Assembly (NCBI GenBank): GCA_009780595.1 | Contig: WQZT01000030.1 | Span: forward strand, 1-10,956 | Reading direction: 5' to 3' | Source: Treponema sp. | GTDB taxonomy: Bacteria > Spirochaetota > Spirochaetia > Treponematales > Breznakiellaceae | Length of the DNA stretch: 10,956 nucleotides | Shown: positions 6,943-10,956 of the stretch, one piece after another | Position numbering within the stretch: the first letter of the stretch is position 1 | Layout of the letters: each line of letters opens with the position of its first letter | Made by a program: the position numbers and the translations under genes | The notes under the pieces: generated by a model | What the model was told of the DNA's origin: nothing | The model's database searches: none | The model's input: the letters and a program-made list of their open reading frames with translations, nothing else

Positions 6943-7680
6943 TTACTCCTTTTTCGCGACGGGTTTTTGCGGCAGCAAGCCCTTTTTATACAGGATACGA
7001 GCCGCAAACACAGACGCGATCATAATTACCGGCAAAAGGTAGCTTTGGTTTCTTTGCAACGTACCAACGCCGAGTATCAAGGACAGCGCAATGGAAATGG
7101 CAAACGGCGTTGCCGCAAGTTTCGGGCTTTTCAGCACGAAGGGAATGACAACCGCACCGAGCAGCGCTGGCATAATGTTGGCAAAGCCGGGAGCCAGCAC
7201 CGGGTTTGATAGAATCGGCGTCAGATACCTGCCGATAAAGAGCATCCCGAGGAAAATAATCGTAAGGGTAACAAGGCTTGACATCCCGATGCTGAGCATT
7301 GAAATGATGTCCCCTTTGCGGCTGCCCGGTTCAACCTGGGCAAGTTTCATTCCGGCAATGGCGCTTGGCAACCGCATATTCATAATGTTTCCGGTTATCG
7401 AGCTTAAATACACGCCGCCTGCGCCGATAATGGCGTAGTACGAAATGTTTTCGATAACCGCCATCGGAATAAACAAGGTCATCAGTCCGCCGAGAACTGC
7501 CATCACTTCGCTCAAAGAAACTTGAATTGAATAAATCGAAGTTATCACGATTGGCACGGAAAACATCAACGCCAAAACGATAATACTGCTGTAGCGCCCC
7601 AACGTGTTTATTTCCCTGTCAAACCGCAAATCCTCAGGTGTGTCGGTTGATTGTACGGTATTTTTGCTTGTATCACTCAT
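6943..7680 (-). CDS. Polytopic membrane protein, putative transporter partner (245 aa)
   Basis: The protein begins with a hydrophilic N-terminus of about 28 residues. About six hydrophobic segments follow (near 30-52, 56-78, 126-150, 166-184, 190-207 and 213-230), and it ends in a lysine-rich tail. A conspicuous glycine/serine-rich stretch, GAGGVYLSSITGNIMNMRLPSA (86-107), lies between helices and looks like a conserved functional loop, followed by PGSRKGD (118-124). I do not recognise a named family. It is the middle gene of the hydrolase operon: 18 nt after the DUF5058-like gene, with AAGGAG 6 nt before its ATG, and 3 nt before the hydrolase gene. Similar size, helix count and co-transcription suggest that it and the upstream protein form a heteromeric transporter. 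There is no signal peptide, Walker motif or substrate-binding protein. Confidence 0.8.
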   Translation of the reverse strand: MSDTSKNTVQSTDTPEDLRFDREINTLGRYSSIIVLALMFSVPIVITSIYSIQVSLSEVMAVLGGLMTLFIPMAVIENISYYAIIGAGGVYLSSITGNIMNMRLPSAIAGMKLAQVEPGSRKGDIISMLSIGMSSLVTLTIIFLGMLFIGRYLTPILSNPVLAPGFANIMPALLGAVVIPFVLKSPKLAATPFAISIALSLILGVGTLQRNQSYLLPVIMIASVFAARILYKKGLLPQKPVAKKE

Positions 7681-7698
7681 TGTTTGCTCCTTAAAAGT

Positions 7699-8418
7699 TT
7701 ATTGCTGGATATGGGTAAAAAGTATTGACATTGCCATACCAACCAGGAGGCTGATGGGCAACGAAAATTCGTCGATGGCTTTGATTTTGGTAACTTTCGC
7801 GATTTTTCCGCAGAGCACAACCATAATCGCCGCAGAGACGAACGCGACAATCGCGGTGGGATTTTTAAAATTGGTAATATGCGGCGTGGACAGCAATGAG
7901 AGCATTCCGATAAACAGCGCGGCGGAAACCACCGGCACGAATGTATTATTGGAAGCTTTTGCTTTTTTGGAGAACTTGTCAAGCGATTTCATAAAGAAAA
8001 TATTAAATACAATACCCCAAATAATGCCGGCGGTCAGAACCCACATTGCAACGGCAAAAATATTTAAATTAAAAGCAGGGTCGGTAATGCCTGAAAGCCC
8101 GAAGTGCTGCGCCACCATGCTGGCTGCCATATTTTCGTACACTGGCGAACCGACAACGGAAAAGCGATACCACGTAAAGTATTTTCCAAAGGAGACGGTA
8201 AACACCATAAGAAAAATCAGAATTGGCAATGAAGGGATGATAGAAAAAATCGCGCTGTTGAGCATCGCTTTTTTCATCACTTCAGTTTCAATGCCTATTT
8301 CCGTTCCGCGCCGCCACGATTTGCGAATAAACAAAACGCTCTGCACGGCGATACCGATGACGACTAACGCGGCAAGAAAAAACATCCAGCCGCCGTTCGC
8401 TACTACAAGATGATCCAT
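7699..8418 (-). CDS. DUF5058-like polytopic membrane protein (239 aa)
   Basis: About six membrane segments are visible (near 9-32, 52-75, 117-142, 160-177, 187-204 and 216-235). The N-terminus has ANGGWMFFLAALVVIGIAVQSVLF, then FIRKSWRRGTEIGI, then LNSAIFSIIPSLPIL and RFSVVGSPVYENMAA (85-99). I recall this pattern (an 'A...g..w......v..v..QavlFirka' start, then 'a..sSa..SigPsl.i' and 'R.SviGs..yE..aa') as DUF5058, a family of unknown function often found beside amidohydrolases; this assignment is from memory. I chose ATG 8418 because GGAGGAG (8424-8430) precedes it by 5 nt and the -10/-35 promoter lies just upstream. The longer reading from 8505 would run through the promoter. First gene of the three-gene operon; transport of the hydrolase substrate is the likely role. 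Confidence 0.82.
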   Translation of the reverse strand: MDHLVVANGGWMFFLAALVVIGIAVQSVLFIRKSWRRGTEIGIETEVMKKAMLNSAIFSIIPSLPILIFLMVFTVSFGKYFTWYRFSVVGSPVYENMAASMVAQHFGLSGITDPAFNLNIFAVAMWVLTAGIIWGIVFNIFFMKSLDKFSKKAKASNNTFVPVVSAALFIGMLSLLSTPHITNFKNPTAIVAFVSAAIMVVLCGKIAKVTKIKAIDEFSLPISLLVGMAMSILFTHIQQ

Positions 8419-8445
8419 AAGAACTCCTCCATGTGAAAACTGCTC

Positions 8446-8466
8446 GTTTGGTTTTGTTTTCCAAAC
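8446..8466 (-). promoter_or_regulatory. Leader inverted repeat GTTTGG-N9-CCAAAC (candidate operator)
   Basis: Perfect 6-bp arms (8446-8451 and 8461-8466) flank a 9-nt spacer. The repeat begins a few bases after the predicted transcription start (about 8470) of the hydrolase operon and ends before its ribosome binding site. It could be an operator for a repressor or a small RNA hairpin in the leader. The short arms make chance occurrence possible. Confidence 0.35.
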
Positions 8467-8476
8467 ACAAGATACT

Positions 8477-8505
8477 AATATACCTTCTGGAAAACGACTT
8501 GTCAA
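8477..8505 (-). promoter_or_regulatory. Near-consensus sigma70 promoter of the membrane-pair/hydrolase operon
   Basis: On the minus strand, a perfect -35 box TTGACA (8505-8500) and a -10 box TATATT (8482-8477) are separated by 17 bases, the optimal spacing. Transcription would start near 8470 and give a leader of about 50 nt before ATG 8418. Strength close to consensus suggests that the operon is either highly expressed or held down by a repressor. Confidence 0.8.
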
Positions 8506-8599
8506 TTAAAATTGTGTGCGCGGGTTGTTCAGCACCTCCCAATGGGGCGCGGACAGACTGTGGGCGTTTCTCATTGAAACTTGTTTCTCATGTTCTATC

Positions 8600-8605
8600 A
8601 GGAGG
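8600..8605 (+). promoter_or_regulatory. Ribosome binding site fixing the lipoprotein start
   Basis: A perfect AGGAGG lies 6 nt before ATG 8612. It rules out the in-frame GTG at 8516, which has no such site and would put 32 hydrophilic residues in front of the signal peptide. GGAGGT (8601-8606) is fully complementary to ACCTCC at 8534-8539 in the leader. Confidence 0.8.
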
Positions 8606-8611
8606 TTATTT

Positions 8612-10195
8612 ATGAACAACAGCAAAAAATACAATGTAAAATACATTGTACACCGCGCACTGCTTGCCGCAGCTGTAGTTGTTGGGTTGGGTTTTGCAGC
8701 TTGCAAACCCCCTTCGGATCCGAATACTGGTGAAAATGGACAGGGCGCTGTTTTCCACACAGTGCGCTTTCATTCGCAGAACGGCGTAAACGCTCGAGAC
8801 GTTTTGGTAAAGAGCGGGAAAACTGCGAAGCAACCAGCGAATCCTGCGAAAGCCGGGCATTTCTTTGACGGCTGGTATATCAACGCTGTTGAAAAAAGCA
8901 CTGAGCCGTTTAATTTTAGCACGCCGATTACTGCTGACATTACTCTGTATGCACACTGGACACAAGGGGTAACGCTCAGCTTTGACAGCGACAAGGGGAG
9001 CACGGTTGATGATGTGCTTGTGCGCCCGAATGCAACTGCGAAAAAGCCGCACGATCCAACGAAGGACAATTTTGACTTTGACGGATGGTTTTCTAATGAG
9101 GCACGTACTGATGAGTACAATTTTAGCACACCAGTAACCGTAAATATTACCCTGTATGCAAAATGGGTTGCGGCTTTCATGGTGAGATTTGTTGATGCCC
9201 TCGATGAAAGCAAGATTGACAAACAGCCTGTGCGCCCAGGTAAGCATGCGACTGAGCCATCACAGAAGCCGAGTAAAAATGGTTATGACTTTGCCGGATG
9301 GTTTACCGAGGAAACAGGCGGCGTGATGTTTGACTTCAGCGCACTGACAACAAACGATACAGACGTACACGCGCAGTGGGACATCAAGCGGTTTAAGGTA
9401 AGTTTCAATACTCATGGTGGAACGCCCGCTACTATTTCTGAACAAACTATTGGTTGGGGCGGTAACGCGACAGAGCCGCCTACTAAGCCAACGAAAGGCG
9501 CCAGCTATATCTTTCGCGGCTGGTATACCGAAGAAGAAAGCGGCGTTGAGTTTATATTTAACGATACTCCGATAAAGGACAACATCACGTTGCATGCTCA
9601 GTGGAGGGACAATGAGTTAACGGTGAGCTTTGCGATGAACGGCGGAACACCACAGGTGCAGCCGAAAAAAGTTAGGTATGGCGAGAAAGCCAGCCAGCCA
9701 CCACAAAATTTTACCAAGCCAAATCACGACTTTGGCGGATGGTTTAGTGATGCAGCATGTACCGTACCGTATGGTTTTAACGAACTTGTAACTGATACCA
9801 TCACCTTGTATGCTAGGTGGAATATCCACACGTTTACGGTGAGTTTTCATACTGACGGTGGAAGCATAATTACTCCACAAACTATCAACCATAATGAGAA
9901 GGTACTAAAGCCAACATCTGATCCGACAAAAGCTGGACACGATTTTGCTGGCTGGTTTATCGAAAAAGAAGGCGGTGCTCCGTTTAACTTTGATACACCG
10001 ATAACAAAAAACACTGATATATATGCTCGCTGGATAATCAAAACGTTTACGGTGAGCTTTGAGATGGGTGGCGGAATGCCACAGGAACATCCGCAAACGA
10101 TGGAGTGGGGAAAAACGGCGCGATCCCCAGTGGGAGAACCGAAAAAAACAGGCTACGAGTTTTTAGGATGGTTTAACGCAGCATCAGGCGGATAG
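8612..10195 (+). CDS. Surface lipoprotein with InlB B-type (Listeria-Bacteroides) repeats, ended early by an in-frame TAG
   Basis: The 527-aa product starts with a basic N-terminus, a hydrophobic core and the lipobox FAAC, so Cys31 is the expected lipidation site and the protein is likely anchored at the cell surface. After a short polar linker come repeats of about 70 residues with the Flg_new/InlB B pattern: 'tvsF...gG......v..g..a..P..pt..gh.F.GWf......pfnf.tpit.nitlyA.W'. Repeat starts are near residues 47, 120, 190, 262, 337, 409 and 480. Such repeats form small beta domains that act as stalks or adhesin modules. The seventh repeat stops after AASGG at TAG (10193-10195), before its final strand, although the same frame stays open downstream. 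The visible product is thus a truncated form of a longer protein. The gene is divergent from the hydrolase operon, with a 193-nt intergenic region. No convincing plus-strand promoter was found. A role in adhesion is inferred from family only. Confidence 0.88.
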   Translation: MNNSKKYNVKYIVHRALLAAAVVVGLGFAACKPPSDPNTGENGQGAVFHTVRFHSQNGVNARDVLVKSGKTAKQPANPAKAGHFFDGWYINAVEKSTEPFNFSTPITADITLYAHWTQGVTLSFDSDKGSTVDDVLVRPNATAKKPHDPTKDNFDFDGWFSNEARTDEYNFSTPVTVNITLYAKWVAAFMVRFVDALDESKIDKQPVRPGKHATEPSQKPSKNGYDFAGWFTEETGGVMFDFSALTTNDTDVHAQWDIKRFKVSFNTHGGTPATISEQTIGWGGNATEPPTKPTKGASYIFRGWYTEEESGVEFIFNDTPIKDNITLHAQWRDNELTVSFAMNGGTPQVQPKKVRYGEKASQPPQNFTKPNHDFGGWFSDAACTVPYGFNELVTDTITLYARWNIHTFTVSFHTDGGSIITPQTINHNEKVLKPTSDPTKAGHDFAGWFIEKEGGAPFNFDTPITKNTDIYARWIIKTFTVSFEMGGGMPQEHPQTMEWGKTARSPVGEPKKTGYEFLGWFNAASGG

Positions 10196-10249
10196 ATATT
10201 TACGTTTACAACACCGATAGAAAAAAACACCACGCTGTACGCTCGGTGG
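8750..10249 (+). repeat. Seven tandem InlB B / Flg_new-type coding repeats
   Basis: Units begin near 8750, 8969, 9179, 9395, 9620, 9836 and 10049 and are 210-225 nt long. Each ends in a Y/H-A-(H/K/Q/R)-W motif. The seventh closes with LYARW at 10235-10249, after the interrupting TAG. Most units have diverged at the DNA level. The fifth and seventh keep visible nucleotide identity at their starts (acggtgagcttt, then matching ggcgga and ccacagg), which points to more recent duplication or gene conversion. Confidence 0.85.
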
Positions 10250-10956
10250 AAGCCGATTTCCTACAACATCACCGTTAAAGATGGTACTGACGGCGCAGGG
10301 AATGTGGCAGATAAAGCTACGGCAATCATAAATGATATCGTAAAACTAACACTGGGAACGCCCCATGACGGTTATGCGTTTGACATGTGGGTGGTTACAA
10401 AGCCAAGCGGATTGGAGATTGGCGCAGGTAACACGTTTGCAATGCCCGCTTCAGATGTGGAAGTAATGGCACGGTGGAAAGCGATTGACTATACCATCAC
10501 GGTACATCAGGGCGGCGGCTCAGGCTCAACGGCAAGCAAAGGCACGGCATTTGCCGGAGATCCGATAACCCTGACGCCCGGAAATCGCGCTGACGATGAT
10601 TTTGCCGGGTGGGCGGTCGTTCCTGCAAACGTGTCGATTGACGCGAACCATACGTTTACAATACCCGCTTCGCATGTGGAAATAACAGCGAATTGGCATG
10701 TGAAGCCTTCTGGCGTTACAATAACGTCCACTCACATACTTACGGCGCAGGGGATGGCGCTTGCGTTTGACACCAACGTAACGCCGCAGCACATAACGTG
10801 GAGCGTTGCCGGAAACGACAAGGCGAGCTTTTCAGGCAATGTCCTGAACGTGGCGGCTGACGCCAAACCCGGCGCGACAATTACGGTAACCGTTACCGTG
10901 AACGGGTATCCACAACTCAACGACGAAAGAACCCTTACGATATTGCGGTCGACAGC
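10196..10956 (+). pseudogene. In-frame continuation of the repeat lipoprotein beyond the TAG, open to the window edge
   Basis: Translation in the same frame from 10196 has no stop for 253 codons. It first completes repeat 7 (IFTFTTPIEKNTTLYARW, 10196-10249). Two divergent repeats follow at about 10265-10477 and 10493-10696, with 'G...F.gW.v......' and 'n.tF.mPas.veV.A.W' patterns, as in divergent InlB B-repeat domains. From about 10712 comes a probable bacterial Ig-like (Big_2-type) domain: GVTITSTHILTAQGMALAF, ITWSVAGND and ATITVTVTVNG. No ribosome binding site was found near the stop that would restart translation. The simplest reading is that one base change (for example GAG or AAG to TAG) split a single gene. 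Sequencing error or readthrough remain possible. The true C-terminus lies beyond the window. Confidence 0.75.

Noticed and set aside
7604-8413. Plus-strand 269-codon frame
   Set aside because: It is antisense to the two membrane-protein genes, whose hydrophobic codon pattern produces long opposite frames; no start signal.
8419-8505. Upstream 29-codon extension of the DUF5058-like gene
   Set aside because: It would be translated from within the -35/-10 promoter; the ATG at 8418 has an excellent ribosome binding site.
8485-8512. Plus-strand promoter candidate (TTCTGG-N16-TAAAAT)
   Set aside because: The -10 is good but the -35 matches poorly, and other combinations in the intergenic region are no better, so the plus-strand promoter is left unassigned.
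8516-8611. GTG start 32 codons upstream for the repeat lipoprotein
   Set aside because: It has no Shine-Dalgarno sequence and places hydrophilic residues before a clear lipoprotein signal peptide; ATG 8612 has a perfect AGGAGG.
10193-10195. TAG read as a sense codon through genome-wide reassignment or pyrrolysine
   Set aside because: Four other genes in the window end in TAG, and nothing in the window points to pyrrolysine machinery; local readthrough cannot be excluded.

Overview
The window looks like chromosome from a host-associated spirochaete, most likely a treponeme of moderate (about 50%) GC such as the termite-gut lineages. This is inferred from three things: a chemotaxis cheW gene heading a nadK/recN housekeeping operon (from memory, Treponema pallidum has a similar order around TP0439-TP0443, unchecked here), a lipoprotein built from Listeria-Bacteroides (InlB B / Flg_new) repeats, and overall gene style. 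No RNA gene, CRISPR array, insertion sequence or phage gene was seen.

Region 1 (1-5427, minus strand) is one tightly packed operon. It reads from right to left: cheW, a degenerate DegT/DnrJ/EryC1-type aminotransferase-like protein, NAD kinase, recN, a conserved-looking helical protein of unknown function, and the first 52 codons of an ABC exporter. Junctions range from a 17-nt overlap to a gap of about 21 nt. A sigma70-type promoter (TTGAAG-N17-TATATT) sits in front of cheW. Two proteins carry low-complexity A/S/T/D-rich inserts inside otherwise conserved folds: RecN, where a 15-bp tandem repeat encodes pentapeptides between the ABC signature and Walker B, and the aminotransferase-like protein. 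The latter also lacks the PLP-binding lysine, so it is probably a pseudoenzyme.

Region 2 (5432-8505, minus strand) is a three-gene operon behind a near-consensus promoter (TTGACA-N17-TATATT). It encodes a DUF5058-like polytopic membrane protein, a second unrecognised polytopic membrane protein, and an AbgB-like M20 metallo-amidohydrolase. The natural reading is that the membrane pair imports (or senses) an N-acyl or amide-linked amino acid conjugate that the hydrolase cleaves in the cytoplasm. This is the best candidate in the window for a poorly described system. A hairpin in the mRNA leader and a stem-loop downstream of the hydrolase gene frame the unit.

Region 3 (8513-10956, plus strand) is a divergent gene for a surface lipoprotein: a lipobox signal peptide, then seven repeats of about 70 residues. 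The seventh is cut by an in-frame TAG. The same frame stays open from that stop to the end of the window and completes repeat 7, adds two divergent repeats and a probable bacterial Ig-like domain. So a single nonsense codon splits a longer adhesin-like protein whose end lies outside the window. TAG is the ordinary stop of four other genes here, which argues against stop-codon reassignment.
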